A stretch of 59,762 bases of DNA, taken from contig JAEMQS010000022.1 in NCBI GenBank assembly GCA_016463765.1, forward strand, positions 1-59,762, in the 5' to 3' direction. The translations under genes and the position numbers were made by a program. Under the pieces are notes generated by a model. That model had not been told where the DNA came from. It worked only from the letters and a program-made list of their open reading frames with translations, and did not search any database. This stretch comes from Solirubrobacteraceae bacterium (GTDB taxonomy: Bacteria > Actinomycetota > Thermoleophilia > Solirubrobacterales > Solirubrobacteraceae). Below, in pieces: positions 48,050 to 56,259 of the stretch. Numbering within the stretch: the stretch's first letter is position 1; each line of letters begins with the position of its first letter.

Positions 48050-48648
48050 TCGACGTCCTCGAGGTCGCCGGGACGATCGCGTTCGCGGTCTCCGGCGCGA
48101 TGGCGGCCACGCGGCACCAGCTCGACTGGTTCGGCGTCGTGGTCCTCGGCGTCATCGTCGCGGTGGGCGGCGGGACCATCCGCGCGCTGCTGCTCGGTGA
48201 CCCGGCGGGGTGGATCGAGGAGTGGTGGCCCGTCGCGGTGGCGGCGGCATCCGCGGCGGCGGTCATCCCGCTGAGCCGGTGGGTGGGGACCGAGTTCGAC
48301 TCGTGGAACTCGGTGCTGAGCGCCGACGCCGTCGGGTTGGCCGTCTTCACCGTGGTCGGGGCCGACGCCGCCCTGGAGGCGGGCGCCCCGGCCGGCGTGG
48401 CCGTGGTCCTCGGCGTCGTGTCGGGCATCGCGGGCGGCATCCTGCGCGACGTGCTCGTCGGCGACCAGCCCGCCGTGTTCACGGGACAGATCTACGCGCT
48501 GGCGGCGGCGGTGGGCGGCATGCTGTACGTCGCGCTGCTGCGCACCGAGGTGGACCCGACGCTGGCGCTCTGGGCGCCGATCGCGGTCATCTTCGGTCTG
48601 CGGATGGTGGCGCTGCGGCGCGACTGGTCGGTGCCGAAGGTCTCTTAG
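48016..48648 (+). CDS. TRIC/YicG-family membrane channel protein (UPF0126)
   Basis: This family includes bacterial trimeric intracellular cation channels and related small transporters. The 210-residue protein starts with GTG (48016) inside the 3' end of the oxidoreductase gene (34-nt overlap). It has about seven hydrophobic segments arranged as two related halves: VAGTIAFAVSGAMAATRHQL then VVVLGVIVAVGGGTIRALLL, and AVGLAVFTVVGADAALEAGA then VVSGIAGGILRDVLVGD. The GGG-T/I-RALL and GGILRDVL motifs are diagnostic. It converges with, and overlaps by 4 nt, the next minus-strand gene. The transported ion is not predictable. Confidence 0.85.
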   Translation: MDTLNASSQSLIDVLEVAGTIAFAVSGAMAATRHQLDWFGVVVLGVIVAVGGGTIRALLLGDPAGWIEEWWPVAVAAASAAAVIPLSRWVGTEFDSWNSVLSADAVGLAVFTVVGADAALEAGAPAGVAVVLGVVSGIAGGILRDVLVGDQPAVFTGQIYALAAAVGGMLYVALLRTEVDPTLALWAPIAVIFGLRMVALRRDWSVPKVS

Positions 48649-49319
48649 AGGAGCACGGAGATCGCGTCGCCGATGAGCTTCGCCCCGATGACCAGCATCA
48701 GCACGGTCATGATCGCCGCATTGTGGGCCGCGAGCCAGTGCTTGAGGTCCTCGAGGATCGGCTCCGCGCGGTCCCCCATCCCGAAGTAGACGCCGACCGG
48801 CACCGCGGGACCGATCGTGCCGAGGATCACGAAGGCGACGAGGGCCAGCTCCTGGTCGAGCGTGTCGATCCCGGTCTGCGCGATCGCGGCAGCCGCGCCG
48901 ACGGTCAGCACGAGGTTCTTCGGGTTCGCCGCCGAGAGCAGGACGCCCATGCCGGCGGCCTTCGGCGCCGAGAAGCCGTCGGCCTTGCTCATCCAGCCGG
49001 GCATCTCCGGCTCGGCGTCGCCGCGCGGCCTGCCCCGCCACTTGCTGACCGCGAGGTGGACGAGCACCGCGCCGAGCGCCAGCCGCAGCCAGCCCGTCCA
49101 CGTCGCAGGCCCGCCGTCGTCACTCGCCCCCGCGCCGCTGGCGACGAGCAGCACCACCGTGCCGAGCACCAGGAGCCCCGCGAACCACCCCACCAGGAAC
49201 GCGGGCCCGTTCACGTGCGCGCGTGGGGTCCCGAGCATCACCACGACCGCGATGATCGGGATCGGGCTGAGCGTCACGCCGATCGCGAACGGGAGCATCT
49301 GACCGATGGCGTCGCCCAT
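48645..49319 (-). CDS. LysE/GAP-family membrane transporter
   Basis: The 224-residue protein has six or so membrane segments. It starts AIGQMLPFAIGVTLSPIPII and contains the family-type loop LLSAANPKNLVLTVGAAAAI (about 120-139). This pattern matches the GAP (Sap) branch of the LysE superfamily, which in mycobacteria is linked to glycolipid export and elsewhere to amino-acid efflux. The substrate is unknown here. It lies 20 nt upstream of cydC in the opposite order of the cyd genes (last in direction of transcription), so it may be a distal member of the cyd transcript. Confidence 0.75.
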   Translation of the reverse strand: MGDAIGQMLPFAIGVTLSPIPIIAVVVMLGTPRAHVNGPAFLVGWFAGLLVLGTVVLLVASGAGASDDGGPATWTGWLRLALGAVLVHLAVSKWRGRPRGDAEPEMPGWMSKADGFSAPKAAGMGVLLSAANPKNLVLTVGAAAAIAQTGIDTLDQELALVAFVILGTIGPAVPVGVYFGMGDRAEPILEDLKHWLAAHNAAIMTVLMLVIGAKLIGDAISVLL

Positions 49320-49339
49320 GGCGGCGGATGCTCCCAGCT

Positions 49340-50983
49340 TCAGGCGAGCTGGACGACCTCGTCGCAGCGCGCGAGGCCCTCACCGCGGTGCGTGATGAGC
49401 AGCACCGCGCGGTCGTCGGCCGCGTCGAACGCGTCGTCGATGACGCGGTGCGCGGTCTCGTCGTCGAGGTGCGCGGTGGGCTCGTCGAGGACCAGCACGG
49501 GCGCGTCGGCGAGGAGCGCGCGGGCGAGGGCGATGCGCTGGCGCTGGCCACCCGAGAGCTCGGTGCCCTCTTCGCCGACCATGGTGTCGAGCCCGTCCGG
49601 CAGCTCGTCGACCCAGTCGCCGAGACCCGCGCGGTCGACCGCAGCGCGCAGCTCGTCGTCCGTCGCGCCCGGCCGGGCGAGGCGCACGTTCTCCCGGATG
49701 TTCGAGTTGAAGAGATGCGCGTCCTGCCCGCACACCGCGACGTGGCGGCGGATGTCGGCCTGGGTGAAGTCGCGCAGGTCGGCGCCCGCGAGGGTGATCC
49801 GGCCCCGCTCGGGATCCATGAAGCGCAGCAGCAGGTTGACCGCCGTCGTCTTGCCCGACCCGGACGGGCCGCGCAGCGCGACCTTCCGGCCGGGGGCCAG
49901 GTGCAGGTCGAGCCCGTCGAGGGCGAGCGGCTCGTCGGGGCCGTAGCGCGCGCGGACATCGGTGAAGACCAGCTCGGCGTCGCGTGGGGGCGCGGGCAGC
50001 GGGTCGTCGGGGTCGCGCACGGCGGGCTCGCGGTCGGTGAGCTCGAGGATGCGCCGTCCCGCGGCGACCACCCCGGACAGGCGCCGGGCGGCCTCGGCGA
50101 GCGGCTGCGTGCCCTCGAAGGACGCGAGCGCCAGCAGCGTCAGCATCGCGATCAGGACGCGGTCCAGGTTCGACGCGTCGTGTGCAGCGACCGCGACCGC
50201 CGCCACAGCGGCGACCGTCACGCCGGTCACCAGGATGCCCAGCGCGTCGCCGAGGCCCGCGACCCAGGCGTCGCGCCGCGCGACACGGTCGAGGTCGCGG
50301 TCGGCGGCGGCGATCCGCTCCTCGCGCCCGGCCGCGGCCCCGAACGCGACGAGCTCCGGCGCGGCGCGCAGCGTCTCGACGAGCTCGGCGCTCAGCGCCG
50401 CGCGTGCGGCAGCCTGGCGGCGGCCGGCACTGCGGTTCAACCGGCCCGCCAGCGCGGGCACCGCGAGACCCTGGACCAGCAGCCCGACCGCCAGGATGAC
50501 CGCCGCCAGCGGCAGGAAGATCGCAGCGGCGATCACCGCGACGACGCCGGCCGCCAGCGCGATGAACGGCGGCAGGAGCCCGCGCAGGTAGAGGTCCTGG
50601 AGCGCGTCGACATCGGCGACCATCCGGCTGAGGAGGTCGCCGCGACGGAAGCTCGACAGGCCGGCGGGCGCGAGCGGCTCGATGCGGGTGTAGAGCCGGG
50701 AGCGCAGCGTGCCGAGCGTGCGGAACGCGACGTCGTGGGACGTCAGCCGCTCGAGGTAGCGCGCGAGCGGGCGGGCCACGCCGAAGAACCGCACGAAGAC
50801 GATCGCGATCGTCAGCGAGAGGACCGGCGGCTGCTCGGCCGCACGGCTGATGAGGTAGCCGGAGACCGCCATGAGCCCGACGCCGCAGATCACGGCGAGC
50901 GCGCCGAGCGTGATGGCGAGCGCCAGGCGCTTGCGTGGCGCCTCGGCCAGGGCGAGCAGACGGCGCAGGGTGTCGTTCCTCAC
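49340..50983 (-). CDS. cydC: Heterodimeric ABC exporter subunit CydC
   Basis: CydDC exports thiols (glutathione/cysteine) or binds heme and is needed for cytochrome bd assembly. The 547-residue protein starts with GTG overlapping the cydD stop (GTGA). A six-helix membrane domain (about 15-300) with SRAAEQPPVLSLTIAIVFVR and LERLTSHDVAFRTLGTLRSR is characteristic of CydC. The ATPase domain has Walker A GPSGSGKTT (near 370), the signature ELSGGQRQRIALARALL (near 472) and the VLVLDEPTAHLD Walker B. Confidence 0.93.
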   Translation of the reverse strand: MRNDTLRRLLALAEAPRKRLALAITLGALAVICGVGLMAVSGYLISRAAEQPPVLSLTIAIVFVRFFGVARPLARYLERLTSHDVAFRTLGTLRSRLYTRIEPLAPAGLSSFRRGDLLSRMVADVDALQDLYLRGLLPPFIALAAGVVAVIAAAIFLPLAAVILAVGLLVQGLAVPALAGRLNRSAGRRQAAARAALSAELVETLRAAPELVAFGAAAGREERIAAADRDLDRVARRDAWVAGLGDALGILVTGVTVAAVAAVAVAAHDASNLDRVLIAMLTLLALASFEGTQPLAEAARRLSGVVAAGRRILELTDREPAVRDPDDPLPAPPRDAELVFTDVRARYGPDEPLALDGLDLHLAPGRKVALRGPSGSGKTTAVNLLLRFMDPERGRITLAGADLRDFTQADIRRHVAVCGQDAHLFNSNIRENVRLARPGATDDELRAAVDRAGLGDWVDELPDGLDTMVGEEGTELSGGQRQRIALARALLADAPVLVLDEPTAHLDDETAHRVIDDAFDAADDRAVLLITHRGEGLARCDEVVQLA

Positions 50984-52674
50984 GAGGTCTCCTCCGGTGC
51001 CGCTGTCGCGTTGACGGCGTCATCCGCCGTGAACGCGCCATCGGCGAGGGCGACGACGCGATCCATGCCACGGGTGAACTCGCGGTCGTGCGCGATGAGC
51101 AGCACGGTGCGGTCCCGTGGCAGGCGCCGGACCGCGTCGGCCACGACGGCCGCGCTCTCGGCGTCGAGGTTCGCCGTGGGCTCGTCGAGGATCAGCAGGG
51201 GCGTGGCCCGCGCGAGCGCGCGCGCGAGGGCCAGGCGCTGCGACTGCCCCGCGGACAGCGCGCGGCCGCCCTCGCCCACGACGGTGTCGTAGCCGTCGGG
51301 CAGCGCGCGGATGAACTCGTCGGCGCCCGCGGCCCGGGCTGCGACCTCGACGTCCGCGTCGGGCGCGCCGAGCCGGATGTTCTCCGCGACCGTGCCACGC
51401 AGGATCGTCGCTCGCTGCGGCACCCAGGACACCTGCGCGCGCCACGCGTCAGGCGCGACGTCGCGTGCGTCGACGTCTCCCGCGAGCACCCGGCCACCGG
51501 TCGGCTCGGCGAGCCGCAACAGCAGTGACGCGATCGTCGACTTGCCCGCGCCGCTCGGTCCCACGACGGCGACGCGCTCGCCGGGCGCGAGGGTCAGCGA
51601 TGCCCCGCGCAGCACGTCCCCCTCGCGCGAGGGGTAGGCGTACACCACGTCGTCGAGGACCACCGGCGCGGTCCGCAGATCGGGCATCGCCACCGCGTCG
51701 CCGTCTGGCGCCGACACCGCGGCCGGCTCGTCGAGCAGATCCAGGATCCGGTGCGCGACCGCCATCCCGTCGGCGCTCGCGTGGTACTGCGCGCCGAGCG
51801 CCCGCAGCGGGGCGTACAGCTCGGGCGCCAGGATGAGCACGGTGAGCCCCGCCTGCAGCGCGAGGTGTCCCTCGACCAGGCGCACGCCCACGGTCACGGC
51901 GACGAGCGCGACGCCGAGGGTCGCCGCGAGCTCGAGCACCGCACCGGAGAGGAACGTCACCCGCAGCGTCCCCATCGTCGCGCGGCGGTAGTCGTCGGAG
52001 ACCTCCTCGATGCGCGCAGCCTGCGCCCCGCCGCGGTTGAACGCCCGCAGCGTCGGCAGCCCGCGGACGACGTCGAGGAAGTGCGTCGACAGGCGCACCA
52101 TCGCCGCGTACCGCTCGGTGGTGCGCCGCTCGGTGTACCACCCGACGAGCACCATGAAGATCGGGACGAGGGGCAGGGTCGCGACCATGATCCCGGCGCT
52201 GAGCAGGTCGATCGGGGCCGACCATGCGATGACCGCCAGCGGCACGATGCACGCCAGGACCACCTGCGGCAGGTACTTGGCGAAGTAGCCCTCGAGCGCC
52301 TCGATCCCGCCGACCGCGGCCGTCGCCACCTCGCCGCTCTGCACGCCGTCGAGCGCTGCGGGCGCATCGCGCAGCCGCCGGCGGACCAGCGCCATCCGCA
52401 GGTCGCTGAGCACGCTCGCCGCGGCCCGGCGCCCGACGACCTCGAAGCCCCACGACAGCGCGGACCGGCCGGCGACGACCGCCACGAGGCCCAGCAGCGC
52501 GGGCGTGACCTCCGCAAGATCGGCGCCTCCCCACGCGCGGGCGATGACGCTCGCCAGGAGCGTCGCCTGCGCGAGCACGAGCACCGCGCCGAGGACGCCC
52601 AGCGCCGCGTCGGCGCCGAGCGCGGCGCGCACCCCACGGGCGCGCGCCGCCAGGCGACGATCGACCGCCCGCAC
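50980..52674 (-). CDS. cydD: Heterodimeric ABC exporter subunit CydD
   Basis: CydD pairs with CydC in an inner-membrane ABC exporter required for cytochrome bd maturation. It has 564 residues and starts with GTG one base after the cydB stop. The membrane domain (about 18-310) contains GGIEALEGYFAKYLPQVVLA and LVPIFMVLVGWYTERRTTER, and SDDYRRATMGTLRVTFLSGA, all CydD-like. The ATPase domain has Walker A GPSGAGKST (near 371), the signature LSAGQSQRLALARAL (near 470), with Ala replacing the first Gly of LSGGQ, and LLILDEPTANLD. Confidence 0.93.
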   Translation of the reverse strand: MRAVDRRLAARARGVRAALGADAALGVLGAVLVLAQATLLASVIARAWGGADLAEVTPALLGLVAVVAGRSALSWGFEVVGRRAAASVLSDLRMALVRRRLRDAPAALDGVQSGEVATAAVGGIEALEGYFAKYLPQVVLACIVPLAVIAWSAPIDLLSAGIMVATLPLVPIFMVLVGWYTERRTTERYAAMVRLSTHFLDVVRGLPTLRAFNRGGAQAARIEEVSDDYRRATMGTLRVTFLSGAVLELAATLGVALVAVTVGVRLVEGHLALQAGLTVLILAPELYAPLRALGAQYHASADGMAVAHRILDLLDEPAAVSAPDGDAVAMPDLRTAPVVLDDVVYAYPSREGDVLRGASLTLAPGERVAVVGPSGAGKSTIASLLLRLAEPTGGRVLAGDVDARDVAPDAWRAQVSWVPQRATILRGTVAENIRLGAPDADVEVAARAAGADEFIRALPDGYDTVVGEGGRALSAGQSQRLALARALARATPLLILDEPTANLDAESAAVVADAVRRLPRDRTVLLIAHDREFTRGMDRVVALADGAFTADDAVNATAAPEETS

Positions 52675-53778
52675 CTACTGGTTCGGCGGGTCGACGTTGG
52701 CCTGCGACGGATGCGGCTCGGTGAGGTGCAACTTGTCGGCCACCTCACCGACCGCCTGGCCGAGCCCCTCGAACTCCCCGCGACTCACGCGAGCGCGGAA
52801 CACGTAGTAGCTGACCGCTTGGTAGAAGAGCACGATCGGCAGCATGAGCAGCGCCACGATCGTCATCACCGTCAGCGTGTAGTCACCCGATGACGTGTTG
52901 TAGATCGTGAGGTTGTTCGCCTCGGCCGTCGAGGACACCATGACGTTCGGGTAGAGCTGCACGAACAGGCCGCCGATGGCGAACGCGATCGTCAGCGACA
53001 CCACGAGGAACGTCCACCCCTCGTTCTGCCTCCCGGTCGTCAGCACGACGGCACCGCCGGCGCCCGACGCCGCGATGAGCAGCAGCAGGTTGGGGATGAC
53101 GTCGTCCATCACGCCCCACGCGGTCCACAGGGCGAACACCACCAGGATGCCCGCCGCGACGGGTGCGATCCGCGCGGAGATGGTCCGGGCCCGCTCGCGC
53201 AGGTCGTCCTCGGTCTTCATCCCCAGGAACACCGCGCCGCACAGCAGCGACAGCGACAGGGTCACGAGGCCGCCCACGAGCGGGTAGGGCTGCACGAGAT
53301 CGAAGAAGTCGCCGGTGAACTGCTTGTCGCCGCCGATCGGGACCCCGTACAGCAGCCCGGACAGGGCGACGCCCCACAGCAGCGCCGGGAGCAGGCTCGT
53401 CGTGAAGATGACCTTGTCCCAGTTGCCGCGCCAGCGCGCGGTGTGGTGCTTGCCGCGGTACTCGAAGGCCACGGCCCGGGCGACGAGCGCCCCGACGATG
53501 AGGAGCAGCGGCAGGAAGTACGCGCTGAACAGCGTCGCGTACCAGTCGGGAAACGCGGCGAACGTGCCGGCGCCGGCGGTGATGAGCCACACCTCGTTGC
53601 CGTCCCAGTGGGGGCCGATGGTGTTGATGACGACGCGGCGGTCCGTCTCGTCCTTCGAGAGGAACGGCATGAGCATGCCGACCCCGAAGTCGAAGCCCTC
53701 GAGCACGAGGTACCCGACCCAGAAGAAGGCCAGGGCGAGGAACCAGAACGTCTGGAGATCCAGCTGGAAGTCAACCAT
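52675..53778 (-). CDS. cydB: Cytochrome bd ubiquinol oxidase subunit II (CydB)
   Basis: CydB is the second membrane subunit of the bd-type quinol oxidase, a high-affinity terminal oxidase. The 367-residue protein has eight to nine membrane helices. Conserved motifs include FWVGYLVLEGFDFGVGMLMP (about 19-38), the TIGPHWDGNEVWLITAGAGT block (about 53-72) and FAAFPDWYATLFSAYFLPLL. The spacing to cydA is 1 nt and to cydD zero, so the four cyd genes form one tight unit. It is complete. Confidence 0.96.
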   Translation of the reverse strand: MVDFQLDLQTFWFLALAFFWVGYLVLEGFDFGVGMLMPFLSKDETDRRVVINTIGPHWDGNEVWLITAGAGTFAAFPDWYATLFSAYFLPLLLIVGALVARAVAFEYRGKHHTARWRGNWDKVIFTTSLLPALLWGVALSGLLYGVPIGGDKQFTGDFFDLVQPYPLVGGLVTLSLSLLCGAVFLGMKTEDDLRERARTISARIAPVAAGILVVFALWTAWGVMDDVIPNLLLLIAASGAGGAVVLTTGRQNEGWTFLVVSLTIAFAIGGLFVQLYPNVMVSSTAEANNLTIYNTSSGDYTLTVMTIVALLMLPIVLFYQAVSYYVFRARVSRGEFEGLGQAVGEVADKLHLTEPHPSQANVDPPNQ

Positions 53779-53779
53779 G

Positions 53780-55189
53780 TCAGTAGCTCATCGCCGGCAC
53801 GGGCTTGGAGCGCTCGGCCTCGTCGCGGACAGGATCAGGGAGCCGTTGCGCGTAGCGGCGCAGCAGCCAGAACTCGATGACGATCAAGATCGCGTAGATC
53901 GCCATGAACACACCGAGGCCCAGGCCGATCTGCCAGGTCGGGACCGCGACGCTCACGCCGTCGGCCGTCTGCTGCAGGCCTTGGACCACCCAGGGCTGGC
54001 GCCCCACTTCGGTGTACACCCAGCCGGCGGTGTTCGCCAGGAACGGGAGGGGGATGGACCAGATCATGACGCGGTGGAAGGTCCGATTCGTCTCGATCTT
54101 CCCCTTCCACGCCAGGTAGCCGGCCCAGAGCGCGAGCGCCAGGAGCAGCCCGCCGATGTAGACCATGCCGCGGAAGCCCCAGTACACGACGCCGACGGGC
54201 GGGACGTAGTCGCCGGGCCCGTACTTCTGCTCGTACTGGGCCTGGAGCTGGTTGATGCCCACGACCTCGCCGTCGAACGAGTTCGTCGCCAGGACGCTGA
54301 GGACGTACGGGATCTTGATGTTGACCGTGGTCTCGCCCGGATTGGCCTCCAGGGGCGCCACGGCGAAGAGCGAGAGGCCCGCCTTCTCCTCCGTTTCGTA
54401 CAGCGCCTCGGCGGCCGCGACCTTCATCGGCTGGCGCTCGACCATGTTCCGCATGAAGTCGTCGCCGATGAGCAGCACGAGGAGCGTCGCCGGGACGACG
54501 ATCGCGGACGCCAGCCGCGCGGCCCGCCCGAAGGCCTGGACGTCCTGGCCGCGGCGCATGTGGAAGGCGCTGACCCCGAGGACGAAGAAGCCGGCGGTCA
54601 CCGCGGCGGCGGCCATGGTGTGGAAGAACGCGAGCACCGCGGTCTCGTTGAACAGGACGGCGAAGATGTTCGTCATCTGCGCCTTGTTCCCGACCATCTC
54701 GTACCCGACCGGGTCCTGCATCCACGCGTTCGCGGCGAGGATGAAGTAGGCCGAGAGCGTGGTGGCGATCGCGACGATCCAGATGGTCGCGAGGTGGATG
54801 GCCGGCTTCAGGCGATTCCAGCCGAACACCCAGAGCCCGATGAACGTGGACTCCAGGAAGAAGGCCATGAGGCCCTCCATGGCGAGCGGTGCGCCGAAGA
54901 CGTCACCGACGAAGCGGGAGTACTCAGACCAGTTCATGCCGAACTGGAACTCCTGGACGAGGCCGGTGGCGACCCCGATGGCGAAATTGATCAGAAAGAG
55001 CTTGCCGAAGAACCGCGTGAGCCGGAGCCACTGCTCATCGCCCGACCGGAACCACAGCGTCTGCATGATCGCGAGCGTGAACGCCAGCCCGATCGTCAGC
55101 GGAACGAAGAGGAAGTGGTAGATCGAGGTGAGCGCGAACTGCCAGCGCGAAAGGTCAAGGGCCGCGTCTGCGAGAGGGAGTTCGAACAT
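53780..55189 (-). CDS. cydA: Cytochrome bd ubiquinol oxidase subunit I (CydA)
   Basis: CydA carries the three hemes and the quinol site of cytochrome bd. It has 469 residues, the short-Q-loop form usual outside enterobacteria. The heme ligands are identifiable: His25 (LTSIYHFLFVP), a His in AVLAFFHTMAA (about 190), and a Met in GFRGMVYIGG. The glutamate-bearing helix reads GLMAFFLESTFIGLWVFGWN, and GRQPWVVQG near 390 is the Q-loop-side hallmark. The start is only 45 nt downstream of the FhlB-like gene in the same direction, so flagellar and cyd transcription could be linked. No strong ribosome-binding site is visible. Confidence 0.96.
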   Translation of the reverse strand: MFELPLADAALDLSRWQFALTSIYHFLFVPLTIGLAFTLAIMQTLWFRSGDEQWLRLTRFFGKLFLINFAIGVATGLVQEFQFGMNWSEYSRFVGDVFGAPLAMEGLMAFFLESTFIGLWVFGWNRLKPAIHLATIWIVAIATTLSAYFILAANAWMQDPVGYEMVGNKAQMTNIFAVLFNETAVLAFFHTMAAAAVTAGFFVLGVSAFHMRRGQDVQAFGRAARLASAIVVPATLLVLLIGDDFMRNMVERQPMKVAAAEALYETEEKAGLSLFAVAPLEANPGETTVNIKIPYVLSVLATNSFDGEVVGINQLQAQYEQKYGPGDYVPPVGVVYWGFRGMVYIGGLLLALALWAGYLAWKGKIETNRTFHRVMIWSIPLPFLANTAGWVYTEVGRQPWVVQGLQQTADGVSVAVPTWQIGLGLGVFMAIYAILIVIEFWLLRRYAQRLPDPVRDEAERSKPVPAMSY

Positions 55190-55234
55190 TGCTCGCTAGA
55201 GGATCGAGGGCAGCGGGGACGTCGGCATCCGTAG

Positions 55235-55552
55235 TCAGCCGGTACTTCGTCGCGGAAGCTCCGCGGCCTGCCGTGCGGCAATCCGCGTCGCCAGGTCCAG
55301 GCCGTGGGCCCAGACGAGCGCCTGCGCGACCGCCTGATAGAGCTCGGAGGGGATCTCCTGATTGATCTCCACGCGCGCGAGTGCCTCTGCGAGAGCGGCG
55401 TCATCACGGACCGGCACGCCGGCCTCGATGGCGTTCTTGATGATGCGCTCGGCGATCTCGCCCGCGCCGGTGGCGACGACCCGCGGGGCGCCGTCGCCTT
55501 CGTAGCGCAGCGCGGCGGCGCGCCGGATGCGGCCGCCCTCAGGCTTCGACAT
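55235..55552 (-). CDS. FlhB C-terminal domain homologue (FhlB/YlqH family)
   Basis: This protein resembles the extreme C-terminal cytoplasmic part of FlhB and has no membrane domain. It has 105 residues: RIRRAAALRYEGDGAPRVVA, then GAGEIAERIIKNAIEAGVPV and VEINQEIPSELYQAVAQALV, with a short Ala/Arg tail. The autocleavage NPTH site is replaced by the VVATGAG region. Such proteins (YlqH in Bacillus, FhlB in others) can partly substitute for the FlhB C-terminus in export control. It overlaps the YlqG-like gene by 14 nt, the same pair arrangement as in Bacillus, and lies far from flhB itself. Confidence 0.85.
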   Translation of the reverse strand: MSKPEGGRIRRAAALRYEGDGAPRVVATGAGEIAERIIKNAIEAGVPVRDDAALAEALARVEINQEIPSELYQAVAQALVWAHGLDLATRIAARQAAELPRRSTG

Positions 55553-56192
55553 CGACGAACTCCAGTGCCCGGCCGGCGATGATCACCTGGGCGGGGCGGT
55601 CGGCCGCCTCGCGCAGGGCGGTTCGCAGTTCGTCGGAGTGGCTGCGCGCGCCTTCGAGCGGCGCGCCCGGCATCGCGAGCACCGTGGCGTGCACCTGCGC
55701 GTCGTCGAGACGCACCACGACATCCATGCGGCCCAGCAGCTCGCTGTCGTAGCGCAGCACGATGCTGCGCACCGGCTCGCCCTCCGCGCGCGCGGGTCCA
55801 CCGTCGTCGTCGAGGATCAGCTGCGCCTGGGCGCCGCCGGGGAGGCCGAAGCCCACGAGCGGCTGCGGACCGACGGCGGCCGACTGCGCCGCGGCGGTGG
55901 CGCTCGCGTCCTGCGCGCCCTGGGGCATGAACTGGTCGACGATCTTCAGCGACAGCCGCTCGTCCGGGGACTCGGTCACGCGCATGCGGAGGATCTCCCC
56001 GGCGCGCACGGTTCCCGGAAGCTGCGCCTCGAGCTTGATCCCCGCGAGGTTGATGAAGCCGCGCCCGTTGCCCAGCAGTTCGAGCACGCGGCCGTTGATC
56101 ATCGAGCCCGGCTTGAGCGTGAGGTCGTCGACCAGCGGCGACCCGCGCAGCAGGACGAACTCGATCGGAATGGCGCCACCACCGAAGCTCAC
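55539..56192 (-). CDS. FliK-like hook-length control protein (YlqG-type partner of FhlB)
   Basis: The 217-residue protein starts with GTG (56192). Its N-terminus (LLRGSPLVDDLTLKPGSMIN, then GRVLELLGNGRGFINLAGIK and LEAQLPGTVRAGEILRMRVT) is a small beta domain typical of YlqG-like proteins, which are distant FliK relatives encoded next to ylqH. The C-terminal part (VRSIVLRYDSELLGRMDVVV, DDAQVHATVLAMPGAPLEGA) fits the Flg_hook-like fold but without the classical P-G-hook motif. It overlaps the FhlB-like gene and is divergent from flgG. Its role in export or hook control is inferred from the pairing. Confidence 0.7.
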   Translation of the reverse strand: MSFGGGAIPIEFVLLRGSPLVDDLTLKPGSMINGRVLELLGNGRGFINLAGIKLEAQLPGTVRAGEILRMRVTESPDERLSLKIVDQFMPQGAQDASATAAAQSAAVGPQPLVGFGLPGGAQAQLILDDDGGPARAEGEPVRSIVLRYDSELLGRMDVVVRLDDAQVHATVLAMPGAPLEGARSHSDELRTALREAADRPAQVIIAGRALEFVDVEA

Positions 56193-56223
56193 GACCCTGT
56201 CATCGACCAGGCGTCCGCTGTCC

Positions 56224-56250
56224 TCAAGCGCTCTGGCGCGCCGCCGACCA
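56224..56250 (+). promoter_or_regulatory. Candidate sigma-28 promoter for flgG
   Basis: On the plus strand, TCAA, 15 nt, then GCCGACCA, ending only 9 nt before the flgG ATG, so the transcript would be leaderless or nearly so. The spacer and -35 are identical in form to those at fliO, flaG, flgB and cheW. Confidence 0.55.
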
Positions 56251-56259
56251 CGGGGACAT

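Noticed and set aside
56193..56230. A sigma-28-like element for the YlqG-like gene (TGAG, 15 nt, GTCGATGA on the minus strand)
   Set aside because: Both boxes deviate from the other copies, so I do not list it as a promoter.
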